NCBI GenBank assembly: GCA_903875225.1
Contig: CAIQVJ010000118.1
Location: 1 to 64,000 of the forward strand
Source: an uncultured Pseudomonadota bacterium
GTDB taxonomy: Bacteria > Myxococcota_A > UBA796 > SXON01
Length of the DNA stretch: 64,000 bases
Direction: 5' to 3'
In this document: one piece after another, positions 16,831-24,627 of the stretch
Layout of the letters: the number at the start of each line of letters is the position of its first letter
Position numbering within the stretch: position 1 is the first letter of the stretch
Made by a program: the position numbers and the translations under genes
Notes under the pieces: model-generated
The model's database searches: none
What the model was told of the DNA's origin: nothing
What the model saw: only the letters and a program-made list of their open reading frames with translations

Positions 16831-18365
16831 TGGCCGAGACCGCGACGCCGCCCACGGGCGGGGCGACCGGGTGGCGGGGGCTCGAGCCCGCCTCACTCCT
16901 CATCAACCTGCTCCCGGATCTGTGGCGGACCGTGCGATCCGGCTGGCCGCTCCTGCTCGCCATCGTCGTGGGCGGCGGCGCCCGCTCGGCGGTGGACCTC
17001 GGGTTTCTCGCCCTGTTTCTGGGTCTCTCCCTCGGTCGCACCATCATCCACTTTCTCACGCTGAGATTCCGGCTCAACAACGGCAAGCTGGAGATCCAAT
17101 CCGGGTTGTTGGGCAGGCGCAACAGGGTGATCGAACCCGCGCACATCCAGAACACGGAGCTGGTGCAGAACCCGTTCCACCGGGTTTTCGGCCTTGTCGA
17201 ACTGCGGATCGAGACCGCCGGCGAGGGCGGCGCGGAGGGGCTCCTGTCTGCGCTCTCGGTGGCCGACGCGACGGCGCTGCAGAACCAGCTTCGACGCTCG
17301 CCCGGAGCCCATGCAGAGGCTGGTGCCGGGCACGAGGACGAGATCGAGCACAACGGGCTCGTCGAGGTGCTGGGGTACGGCGTGAGCGTGGGGCGCGCAG
17401 GCGCCGCGTTGGTCGTGTACGGCGTGGCGCAGGAGTGGGCGCGCCAGTTCCAACCCACGCTGCTCCAATCGACGATGGCGCGGCCCGGCGCCGGGTTTGT
17501 GCTGCTCGCGGTGTTTGTCGCGCTCGGGTATGTCTACTCGGTCGGCAGCTCGGTCATCCGGTACTACGGGTTCCGCCTGTTCCGGTCGACGGACGGTCTG
17601 CGCACCGAGTCGGGGCTGTTCACCCGCCGCCGGGTGCAGGTCCCGGCGGGGCGCGTCCAACTGCTACGCATCAACGAGACGGTGCTCCGCCGAATCATGG
17701 GCTACGCGACCGTACAGATCGAGACGGCCGGATCCAACACCGCGGCGGTCCAGCAGGGAGCCCCGCGCGGCGCCGCGAGCGAGGCGATGATCCCGATGGT
17801 GGCCCAGGATCTGCTCCCGGAGACGCTCGACGCGGTGCTGCCCGGCTATGCGCAGGCGGCGCCGCTGGTCTGGCAGCCATCGGCGCAGCTGGCGTTGATC
17901 TCGTCGATCCTTCGGGGCGGGTTGCGGTGGACGCTTCTGCTCGGTCTCTTCGGACACTTCATCGCCCCCGCGCTCGGGTTTGGACGGATGGACCAGCTCG
18001 GCGGCATCGGGCTCCTCTTCGGCGCATGGACCGGCTGGCGCGACTGGGGCACCGCGGGATGGAAGCTCACCTCTGCCCTGGTTCTCGTGCGGCGCGGGTT
18101 CCTCTCGCGTGAGACAGCTCTGGTGCCGCGGAGCAAGGTCCAGTCCGTGCACCTCCTCCAGGGACCCCTGCAACGCCGCTTCGGCGTGTGGCAGGTGCAC
18201 GTGTGGGTAGCCGGCGGCACGCTTGTCACTCCGGAGATCACCGAGGAGGACGCCCGGCGCATCTTCGGGGCGCTGGGCGGAGAGAGCCCTCTCAGCGGGA
18301 GCCCACCACGATCAGGCCAACCCCCGTCACCGCCAGGCACGCAGCCAGCACAGCCTTCGTCGTGA
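16830..18365 (+). CDS. Multi-PH-domain membrane protein (YdbT-like)
   Basis: 511 aa. Three bPH2-like blocks, each after a hydrophobic pair: about 78-150 (LRFRLNNGKLEIQSGLLGRR), 245-330 (YGFRLFRSTDGLRTESGLF) and 405-480 (ALVLVRRGFLSRETALVPRSKVQSVHLLQGPLQRRFG). This matches YdbT, the larger partner of YdbS. The last about 25 residues are Pro/Ser/Gly only and are read antisense to the end of the EamA gene, so they look like a tail gained by stop-codon loss. Confidence 0.88.
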   Translation: MAETATPPTGGATGWRGLEPASLLINLLPDLWRTVRSGWPLLLAIVVGGGARSAVDLGFLALFLGLSLGRTIIHFLTLRFRLNNGKLEIQSGLLGRRNRVIEPAHIQNTELVQNPFHRVFGLVELRIETAGEGGAEGLLSALSVADATALQNQLRRSPGAHAEAGAGHEDEIEHNGLVEVLGYGVSVGRAGAALVVYGVAQEWARQFQPTLLQSTMARPGAGFVLLAVFVALGYVYSVGSSVIRYYGFRLFRSTDGLRTESGLFTRRRVQVPAGRVQLLRINETVLRRIMGYATVQIETAGSNTAAVQQGAPRGAASEAMIPMVAQDLLPETLDAVLPGYAQAAPLVWQPSAQLALISSILRGGLRWTLLLGLFGHFIAPALGFGRMDQLGGIGLLFGAWTGWRDWGTAGWKLTSALVLVRRGFLSRETALVPRSKVQSVHLLQGPLQRRFGVWQVHVWVAGGTLVTPEITEEDARRIFGALGGESPLSGSPPRSGQPPSPPGTQPAQPSS

Positions 18366-19206
18366 CCCGCTCCCCAAGCCACCATCGGGCGAGCGCCAAC
18401 ACGAATATCGGCTCGGTCGCAGCCAACGCCGTGGCCACGCTCGCGTCTGCGTAGCGCAGGGACACGAGCGAGAGCCAGAACCCCCCGAACATCACGACCG
18501 CGACGGCAACGCCCAGCTCGCGCAGGAGCCCAGGGATGCGCAGGACGCCGAGGTCTGCGCGCAGGTGTCCGCGGGCGACGCTCACGAGCCCGACCGCGAC
18601 CACCCCCGTCGCAAGCCGCACCCAGGCCGCTTCGAGGGTGGACACGTCGACCCCGACCCCCGTCTTTGCCAGCAGCAGGCCGCAGCTGGTGGCCAGGGCC
18701 GAGCCCACCCCGCAGGCGATGCCGATCGCCCGCTGGCTGCGGGCGGTCGCGCCCGACCCCTCCGTGCCTGTCATGGCCCCCGGTGCCTCGGCTCCGACCT
18801 GGAGCACCCACCCGACGCCCAGGATCACGAGCGTGATCCCGGCCCAGGTCACTGCTGTGGGGCGCTCCCCGAGCACCGCCACGGAGAGCAGCACGGCGAA
18901 CACGTGGCCTACCGATGCGAGGAGCAACGTCGTGCGCGGCTCCAGCCGCACGAGCGCGGCGAAGAACAGGGTGTCGCCCACGGCGATCCCCAGCACGCCG
19001 CTCGCAGCGAGCCGGGCGAGGCTCTCCCCGTCGATGCGGGTCACGCCGGTGGCCGCCACGGCCACCCCCAGGAACACGAGCCCCATCAGGCTTTTCGTCA
19101 GGTTCATCGCGGTTGGTGAGGCGCGCTCCCCGATCCGCCGGAAAAGGATGGCGCCCAGGGCCCATGCGAGCGCGGAGGCGAGCGCTGCGAGCATGCCGAG
19201 GGACAT
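18292..19206 (-). CDS. EamA/DMT-family transporter
   Basis: 304 aa with about ten transmembrane helices in two EamA repeats (MLAALASALAWALGAILFRR at the start; a second beginning near residue 150). Conserved-type segments include SVGHVFAVLLSVAVLGERPTAVTWAGITLVILGV and ATEPIFVLALARWWLGERVTTKA. Substrate unknown; drug/metabolite exporter family. The frame runs upstream to 19470 but the ATG at 19206 is the natural start. Its 3' end overlaps the convergent PH-domain gene by 74 nt. A TGCTACGTC box lies 5 nt upstream. Confidence 0.9.
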   Translation of the reverse strand: MSLGMLAALASALAWALGAILFRRIGERASPTAMNLTKSLMGLVFLGVAVAATGVTRIDGESLARLAASGVLGIAVGDTLFFAALVRLEPRTTLLLASVGHVFAVLLSVAVLGERPTAVTWAGITLVILGVGWVLQVGAEAPGAMTGTEGSGATARSQRAIGIACGVGSALATSCGLLLAKTGVGVDVSTLEAAWVRLATGVVAVGLVSVARGHLRADLGVLRIPGLLRELGVAVAVVMFGGFWLSLVSLRYADASVATALAATEPIFVLALARWWLGERVTTKAVLAACLAVTGVGLIVVGSR

Positions 19207-19211
19207 GGGGC

Positions 19212-19217
19212 GACGTA
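19212..19217 (-). promoter_or_regulatory. -10-like box for EamA gene
   Basis: TACGTC (minus strand) in TGCTACGTC, 5 nt before the ATG at 19206. On the other strand the same bases read GACGTAGCAC, a possible box for the divergent lipoprotein. Confidence 0.4.
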
Positions 19218-19243
19218 GCACACCGGCCCAGGGGGCGGGGTAC

Positions 19244-20602
19244 GTGGAGGTTGGAGCGTGCCTGGCCGTGCTTCTCCTCGTCGCCTGCACCTCCCACACG
19301 TCTGGAGGCCCTCCCGGGGAGACCGCGGAGGCCCCGAGCCCGCAGGCGCTCATCGCCCCTGCGATGCCGACCGTCGTGCATGTGGTGTGGAGCTCGGAGG
19401 TGCCCACGCGCGGCTCCGTGGAGGTGAGTGGTGGTGTGCCGTCGCCACCCGAGGAGGCCGAGCCGGGCACCCATCACGACGTCCGGGTGCTCGGTCTGCA
19501 CGCCGAGACGGCCTACGAGTTCACGGTCTCGGAGGATGACGGCTCGGGCCCGAGCGCGGTGGGCACTGCGCAGGCGACCACGGGAGCGCTCGACCCGGGG
19601 ATCCTCCCGTTCACAGTCGTGCTGCCGATCACGGGGGAGGACGATCCCGCCTACCTCCTGACCAGCGCCGCGAATTTCGGTGCGGACGGCTATTCGTCCA
19701 CGATCTGGATCGTGGACCGGGAGGGGCTGCCCGTCTGGGGCACGACCGTGGAGGGCCTCTTCCCCATGTTCCCGGTCTGGGACCCGGAGGTGGGCGTGCG
19801 GGCGTTGGACACAGACCTCGACGACTACGGCAATTCGCGTCTCGACACCTGGACGATGGAGGGAGAGCTCTCGACCGTCGCCCTCCCGGGCGGGCACCAC
19901 GAAGCGTTGTGGTCGGACGACGGCACGGTGGTGTACACCCGCACGGACTCCCGCACCGTGGACGGCACGCTGCTCGGCGGCGACCAGATCATCGAGCGGG
20001 CGCCGGATGGGTCGGAGACCACGGTGTGGGACGCGTTCGAGGACTTTCCGACGACGCACAACCATGGCTGGGAGGAGACCAAGCTCGCTGACGGCGCCGC
20101 GGACTGGACCCACGCCAACGGGATCCAGTACATCCCCGCGGACGACGACTTCCTGATCTCCCTGTACTACCCCCAGTCGGTGGTTCGAGTGGACCGCGCC
20201 ACGGGCACCACCGAGTGGATCCTCAACGGGGTGGACAACGAGTTCACGGTCGCGCCGGACGCCGCGTTCGGGCCCCAGCACGCGCCCTGCCTCACTCCGG
20301 GCGGCGTGCTGGTGTTCGACAACGGGGACGCCTCGCGCGGCTCGCGGCTGGAGGAGCTCACGCTCGACGTCGATGCACGCACGGCCAGCCTCGCCTGGCA
20401 GTGGAGCCCGGAGCCGGGGGCGTGGAACCCGCTGCTCGGGCACGTGGAGCCCTTCGGCGCGGATCTCGTGGCCAACTGGGGCGTGGTGCCGGACGTGTAC
20501 GTGTACGATGCCGACCGGAACCTGGTGGCCCACCTCACGCTGGACCCGGATGGGTTCACCGGGGCCCTCGGGGCGGTACGGGGGCTGGGGAGCCTGTACT
20601 GA
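19244..20602 (+). CDS. Arylsulfotransferase-like lipoprotein
   Basis: About 452 aa from the GTG at 19244 (a GTG at 19268 is also possible). Short signal peptide with lipobox LVAC. Residues 30-115 look like a fibronectin-III-type domain (HVVWSSEVPTRGSVEV, HAETAYEFTVSEDDG). The rest is an Arylsulfotran-like six-bladed propeller with GHHEALWSDDGTVVYT, FPTTHNHGWEE and DWTHANGIQYIPADDDFLIS, the latter His residues matching the family's active-site region. The true acceptor and donor are unknown. Divergent from EamA with a short shared promoter gap. Confidence 0.8.
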   Translation: MEVGACLAVLLLVACTSHTSGGPPGETAEAPSPQALIAPAMPTVVHVVWSSEVPTRGSVEVSGGVPSPPEEAEPGTHHDVRVLGLHAETAYEFTVSEDDGSGPSAVGTAQATTGALDPGILPFTVVLPITGEDDPAYLLTSAANFGADGYSSTIWIVDREGLPVWGTTVEGLFPMFPVWDPEVGVRALDTDLDDYGNSRLDTWTMEGELSTVALPGGHHEALWSDDGTVVYTRTDSRTVDGTLLGGDQIIERAPDGSETTVWDAFEDFPTTHNHGWEETKLADGAADWTHANGIQYIPADDDFLISLYYPQSVVRVDRATGTTEWILNGVDNEFTVAPDAAFGPQHAPCLTPGGVLVFDNGDASRGSRLEELTLDVDARTASLAWQWSPEPGAWNPLLGHVEPFGADLVANWGVVPDVYVYDADRNLVAHLTLDPDGFTGALGAVRGLGSLY

Positions 20603-20608
20603 CACCGC

Positions 20609-21781
20609 TCAGCCCCGCACGATGTCCCCGAGGCCGATCGGGCTGAAGGCGAGGACGGGACCCTCCACGCCCTTCAGGTCGAACTGGCCGAGCGGCTCGA
20701 CCGGGATGGCCGCGAGCCGCGCGAACGCCTCGCTGAGCACGACCTTGCGACCGAGCTTGCTGGTGAGCGTCTCCAGCCGCGCCGCGAGGTTCACCGAGGG
20801 GCCGATGCAGGTGAAGTCGAGGCGGTTCGCCCCGCCGATGTTGCCGTACGAGACCTCGCCGAGGTGCAGGGCGACTCCAAAATCGATGGGGAGTTCGTCC
20901 ACTCCAGCCCGCGCCGCGTTCTGGATGGCGAGGTTCGCGAACGAGGCCGTCACGGCCGAGAGGGCTGCCCGGCAGCGCTCCTCCGAGGCGCCCACCGCCG
21001 GGTCGAACGGAAAGATCGCGAGCAACCCGTCGCCGATGAACTTCAGCACCTCGCCACCCTGGGCCTCGATGGCGGGGATCTGGCAGCCGAACAGCTCGTT
21101 CAGGGCCCGGATCACGGCGGCTGGCCCGACACGCTGGGCGAGCGCGGTGAACCCGCGGAGGTCGGAGAACCAGATCACGGCCTGAAGGCTGTCGGTGTCA
21201 CCCAGTTGGATCTGGCCGCCCAGGATCCTGGAGCCCGCGTTGCGCCCGACGTACGTGCTCAGCAGGTTCGTGGCCGTGCGCAGCAGCGCGAAGATCTCGC
21301 CCAGGCGGGCCAGCGGCGGGATCACGAGGCGGATGGCGGCGACGTGCTCCTCGGTGAACTGCTCGCGTGAGGCGATGGTGACGACGTGGTTCTGGCCGGT
21401 GAGAAACTTGAGCGGCGCGGCCACGAGATCGATGTAGCCCTCGTCGGCCAGCGGTCGAAGCGCAGCTTCCACGTCGGAGCGCAGGTCCCTGTGTACGTAG
21501 TCGCCGGTCCGACATGCCGTGGCCATCGAGCTGCTGAGGAACTCGGGGGTGTTCAGGTACGCATAGGAGCGCTCCACCACCACCACCGTCTTGCCCGACT
21601 CCCAGATGAAGCTCCGGCCGGCGATGTTGGGGTGCAACGTGCGCACGAACGCCTCGGCCCGGTGGATCGGCACGCCGGCGGCGCACAGATCGTCGCACAT
21701 CCGCTGCAACATGGCGTCCGGCGTCTTCGCACCTTCCGCGCCGTTCACCAGCCACTCGAAGGTAGCCTGCACGTTGATCAT
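20609..21781 (-). CDS. Soluble class III adenylate/guanylate cyclase with GAF-like sensor
   Basis: 390 aa with no membrane segments. The N-terminal 190 residues look like a GAF-type sensor (the GKTVVVVERSYAYLNTPEFLSSS region). The cyclase domain spans about 200-375, with metal-binding Asp residues in VIWFSDLRGFTAL and KFIGDGLLAIFPF, and LDFTCIGPSVNLAARLE near its end. The last 20 residues (QFDLKGVEGPVLAF) are the usual post-catalytic strand. This is the second cyclase in the window. Start supported by TACTCC 6 nt upstream, without Shine-Dalgarno. Confidence 0.92.
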   Translation of the reverse strand: MINVQATFEWLVNGAEGAKTPDAMLQRMCDDLCAAGVPIHRAEAFVRTLHPNIAGRSFIWESGKTVVVVERSYAYLNTPEFLSSSMATACRTGDYVHRDLRSDVEAALRPLADEGYIDLVAAPLKFLTGQNHVVTIASREQFTEEHVAAIRLVIPPLARLGEIFALLRTATNLLSTYVGRNAGSRILGGQIQLGDTDSLQAVIWFSDLRGFTALAQRVGPAAVIRALNELFGCQIPAIEAQGGEVLKFIGDGLLAIFPFDPAVGASEERCRAALSAVTASFANLAIQNAARAGVDELPIDFGVALHLGEVSYGNIGGANRLDFTCIGPSVNLAARLETLTSKLGRKVVLSEAFARLAAIPVEPLGQFDLKGVEGPVLAFSPIGLGDIVRG

Positions 21782-21787
21782 CGGGTT

Positions 21788-21793
21788 GGAGTA
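21788..21793 (-). promoter_or_regulatory. -10-like box for soluble cyclase
   Basis: TACTCC (minus strand) in GCTACTCC, 6 nt before the ATG at 21781; no Shine-Dalgarno. Confidence 0.35.
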
Positions 21794-21837
21794 GCGCGCG
21801 GGCCCGCGTGGAGCGAGCCCGCGCCATCACCACGACA

Positions 21838-22245
21838 TCAATGCCCCTCTTTCACCGCGTTCCGGTTCCAGGCCGGGATCTCCACGACGACGTCCGAGGT
21901 GCCGTCGGGCACGCACTGGCAGGCGAGGCGGGAGGTCGAGCGCAGCGCAGGAGCGCCGTCGAGCATGTCCTCCTCCTCCTCGCTCGCTTCGCCGCAGCTC
22001 GCGCTGCCGGCAGCGATGTACACGTGGCACGTGGAGCAGGCGAGCACGCCCCCACAGGCGTGGTCGATCTCCACACCGGCGTCGAGCAGTTGCCCGAGCA
22101 CGCTCCCGGGCAGGCCGTGGTCGCCATCCGAGAGCTTCTGCGGGTCCACCGTGACCGTGACGCCGAGCGGCTGAACGGTGATGGTGTACGGCCGGGCGGG
22201 CCGACGCTCGGCCAGCGCGCCCAGGTAGGGATTACGACCGCGCAT
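21838..22245 (-). CDS. fdx: ISC-type [2Fe-2S] ferredoxin
   Basis: 135 aa adrenodoxin-type ferredoxin. Cluster ligands Cys64, Cys70, Cys73 and Cys109 (CX5CX2CX35C) are in IDHACGGVLACSTCHV and RLACQ. The EEEEDMLDGAPALRSTSRL segment matches ISC ferredoxins. An extra N-terminal 20 residues (MRGRNPYLGALAERRPARPY) precede the fold. It overlaps the end of hscA by 14 bp. In other bacteria the gene order is hscB-hscA-fdx; only hscA-fdx is here. Donates electrons for Fe-S assembly. Confidence 0.94.
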   Translation of the reverse strand: MRGRNPYLGALAERRPARPYTITVQPLGVTVTVDPQKLSDGDHGLPGSVLGQLLDAGVEIDHACGGVLACSTCHVYIAAGSASCGEASEEEEDMLDGAPALRSTSRLACQCVPDGTSDVVVEIPAWNRNAVKEGH

Positions 22246-24100
22246 GGGGAACCTCTGTCGCCTCTGCGAGGGTTTTCCGCGTACCGTCGGCGTTGAGCCC
22301 GAGCTCGGCGCCCACGGTGTCGGCAGCGCGCCCGGAGAGCGCGAGTGTGAGGTCCCGCTCGATCCGGGCCTGGGCGAAGGGCGCCGAGATGGCGTCCAGC
22401 TCGTGGGCCAGATCGGTGATGCGCTTGCGATCGGCGGGGTTCGTGGTGAGCGCGGACTCCCGCAGCGCTTCGGCCACGCGGGAGATGCGATGGAAGGCAG
22501 CGTCGTCGAGCATCGCGCGGTCCATCACCAGCGCCTTGTCGAGCGCGTGCAGGATTCCCTCCGCCTCGACCTTCGCCTCGATCAGCATGCGATCCTCCAC
22601 GTCGGTCTCGGCGTTGTCGATGCTCGCCTCCAGCATGGCCTCGATCTCGTCCTCGGTCAGGCCGTAGCTCGGCTTGACCTCGATCTTCGTCTCGATCCCG
22701 GTGAACTCCTCTTTGGCCGAAACATGCAGGATGCCGTCGGCGTCAACGAGAAAGTCGACCTTTATCCGTGCTATACCGGCAGGCAATCGAGGCAGTCCCC
22801 GAAGCGTGAATCGCCCGAGCGAGCGGTTGTCCCGGGCAAGCTCGCGGTCTCCCTGGACGATGTGGAGATCGATGCCTGTCTGGCCATCGGCGTGGGTGGT
22901 GAAGGTCTGGCTCGCCGAGATGGGGATCGGGGAGCACCGCGGGATGAACTTCTCCACGATGCCGCCCATGACCTCGAGGCCCAGGGAGAGCGGGATCACG
23001 TCGAGCAGCAGCAGATCGTCGGAGAGCTGGGAGCTGCCCGTGAGGATGTCGGCCTGCATCGCGGCGCCGATCGCCACGACCTCGTCCGGGTTGATGTCGG
23101 CGAAGGGCTGGCGGCCGAAGAGCGCGGCGACGTGCTGCCGGACGTACGGCACGCGGGTGCTCCCCCCGACGAGCACCACGGCATCGACGTCGGCGGCGGT
23201 GAGGCCTGCGTCCGCGAGCGCTTGCGTGCAGGCAGCGGTGGTGCGGGCGACGATCGGGGCGATCACGCCCTCGAACTGCTCCCGCGTGACCGTGTGGCCG
23301 AGCAGGTCGGCGGATGGTGCACCCGAGAGCGCCCGCTTGCAGGCCTCCGCTGCGGCCATGAGAGTGCGCGCGTCGGAGTCGGAGTCTGCGGCGAACCTGG
23401 GGAAGACCGATGCCGCGAGCGCGCGATCGAAGTCGTCGCCGCCGAGGTGCGTGTCGCCCGCTGTCGCCAGCACCTGGAAGATCCCCTCGTTCAGGTCGAG
23501 GATCGAGACGTCGAAGGTGCCGCCGCCGAGGTCGTACACCGCGAACCGGCCGCTGGCGCGCTGGTCCAGGCCATAGGCGATCGCTGCGGCGGTGGGCTCG
23601 TTCAGGAGGCGCAGCACGTCGAGCCCGGCGAGGCGGGCGGCGTCCTTGGTGGCCTGCCGTTGTGCGTCGTCGAAGTACGCGGGCACCGTGATCACAGCGC
23701 CCCCCGGGTCTCCGAACAGGCACTCGACCGCCCGGACCTTGAGCGCCTTCAGCACCTCGGCCGCCACCTCCACGGGGGTCACGGGCGCGTGGCCCTCGCA
23801 CAGGAAGCGGACGAAGCGCGGTTCGGAGTCGTCCATCCGGTACCGGAAGATCCGCGCGTCCTCGGTGCAGTCGGCGGGGGCCCTGCCCATGAAGCGTTTT
23901 GTGGAGGAGAACGTGGTGCCCGGGTACTGCGGAGCCTGTTCGAGCGCTTTCAGGCCCACGACCGGTCCTCCCGCCTCGTAGCGCACCACGGAGGGCAGCA
24001 TCGCCCTCCCGTCCTCGTCGAGCAGGCAGCGCGCCTTGCCGCCCATGACGACGGCCACCAGCGAATTCGTGGTGCCGAGGTCGATTCCGATGTTCGCCAT
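22232..24100 (-). CDS. hscA: Hsp70-family Fe-S chaperone HscA
   Basis: 622 aa, close to HscA length. Nucleotide-binding domain with GIDLGTTNSLVAVV, AVYDLGGGTFDVSIL and VVLVGGSTRVPYVRQ; substrate-binding domain from about residue 380 with PLSLGLEVMGG and a helical lid. Identified as HscA rather than DnaK because of its length, the missing C-terminal DnaK tail and the coupled ISC ferredoxin. It transfers Fe-S clusters from a scaffold. The ATG at 24100 has GGAG 6 nt upstream and was preferred to the one at 24124. Confidence 0.92.
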   Translation of the reverse strand: MANIGIDLGTTNSLVAVVMGGKARCLLDEDGRAMLPSVVRYEAGGPVVGLKALEQAPQYPGTTFSSTKRFMGRAPADCTEDARIFRYRMDDSEPRFVRFLCEGHAPVTPVEVAAEVLKALKVRAVECLFGDPGGAVITVPAYFDDAQRQATKDAARLAGLDVLRLLNEPTAAAIAYGLDQRASGRFAVYDLGGGTFDVSILDLNEGIFQVLATAGDTHLGGDDFDRALAASVFPRFAADSDSDARTLMAAAEACKRALSGAPSADLLGHTVTREQFEGVIAPIVARTTAACTQALADAGLTAADVDAVVLVGGSTRVPYVRQHVAALFGRQPFADINPDEVVAIGAAMQADILTGSSQLSDDLLLLDVIPLSLGLEVMGGIVEKFIPRCSPIPISASQTFTTHADGQTGIDLHIVQGDRELARDNRSLGRFTLRGLPRLPAGIARIKVDFLVDADGILHVSAKEEFTGIETKIEVKPSYGLTEDEIEAMLEASIDNAETDVEDRMLIEAKVEAEGILHALDKALVMDRAMLDDAAFHRISRVAEALRESALTTNPADRKRITDLAHELDAISAPFAQARIERDLTLALSGRAADTVGAELGLNADGTRKTLAEATEVPHARS

Positions 24101-24230
24101 GCGCTCTCCAAAGCTCACGCACACGTAAGGTTTGAAGGCGTTCGGGGCAAGCTCCGGCGCCGGGGTTCGGTAATGCGGGCAACCGCTGCGCGTTGCGGCG
24201 GCGTGGGGGCGACCCGGGTCGACGGCGGTT

Positions 24231-24248
24231 CCCGAGCTACATCTCGGG
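24231..24248 (+). promoter_or_regulatory. Hairpin and -10-like box before gene at 24250
   Basis: CCCGAG / CTCGGG arms around a 6-base loop, ending one base before the start. The box TACATC (24238-24243) lies within it, 6 nt before the ATG. No separate Shine-Dalgarno. Confidence 0.4.
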
Positions 24249-24249
24249 G

Positions 24250-24612
24250 ATGCCCCCCGAACCGAAGGAACCGTCCCCGAGCTCCGAGTCGCTGACCAGC
24301 GTGCTCGGCTTCGTGATGGCGTTGAACACGCTGATCGGCATGTATGCGGCGGGGGTGCTCGGGATGGCGGTGGTGCTGTACACCGGGCCGACCTTTGCTG
24401 AGTATCTCTGGATGATCGCGGCAGACACCCCGGTGGAGCCCCACCTGCCGTACCCCTGGGTCGCGACGGTGATCTTCGCGCTCCTGCCCGTCCCGCTGAT
24501 CCGCGCCCGCCAGTGGCGGATCGCCGGAGTCGCCTCCATCCCGTTCGCCGTCCTGCCCTTCGTGCAGCTGTACTGGCTCTACCTCGCAGCGACGCCCACG
24601 GTGTTCGAGTAG
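24250..24612 (+). CDS. Small membrane protein, 120 aa
   Basis: MPPEPKEPSPSSES opens with a soluble acidic/Ser-rich start, then three hydrophobic segments (about 16-45, 64-83 and 90-113). No family recognised. The ATG at 24250 was chosen over 24193 because the upstream part is Arg-rich and a TA-type box lies 6 nt before it. The helicase starts 16 nt after its stop. Confidence 0.75.
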   Translation: MPPEPKEPSPSSESLTSVLGFVMALNTLIGMYAAGVLGMAVVLYTGPTFAEYLWMIAADTPVEPHLPYPWVATVIFALLPVPLIRARQWRIAGVASIPFAVLPFVQLYWLYLAATPTVFE

Positions 24613-24614
24613 GA

Positions 24615-24620
24615 TAGGGC
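24615..24620 (+). promoter_or_regulatory. -10-like box for helicase
   Basis: TAGGGC in AGGATAGGGC, 7 nt before the ATG at 24628. The 11164 cyclase has almost the same string. No Shine-Dalgarno. Confidence 0.4.
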
Positions 24621-24627
24621 GCGGCGG

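Noticed and set aside
17846..20605. 919-residue minus-strand frame
   Set aside because: Shadow of the arylsulfotransferase-like and EamA genes.
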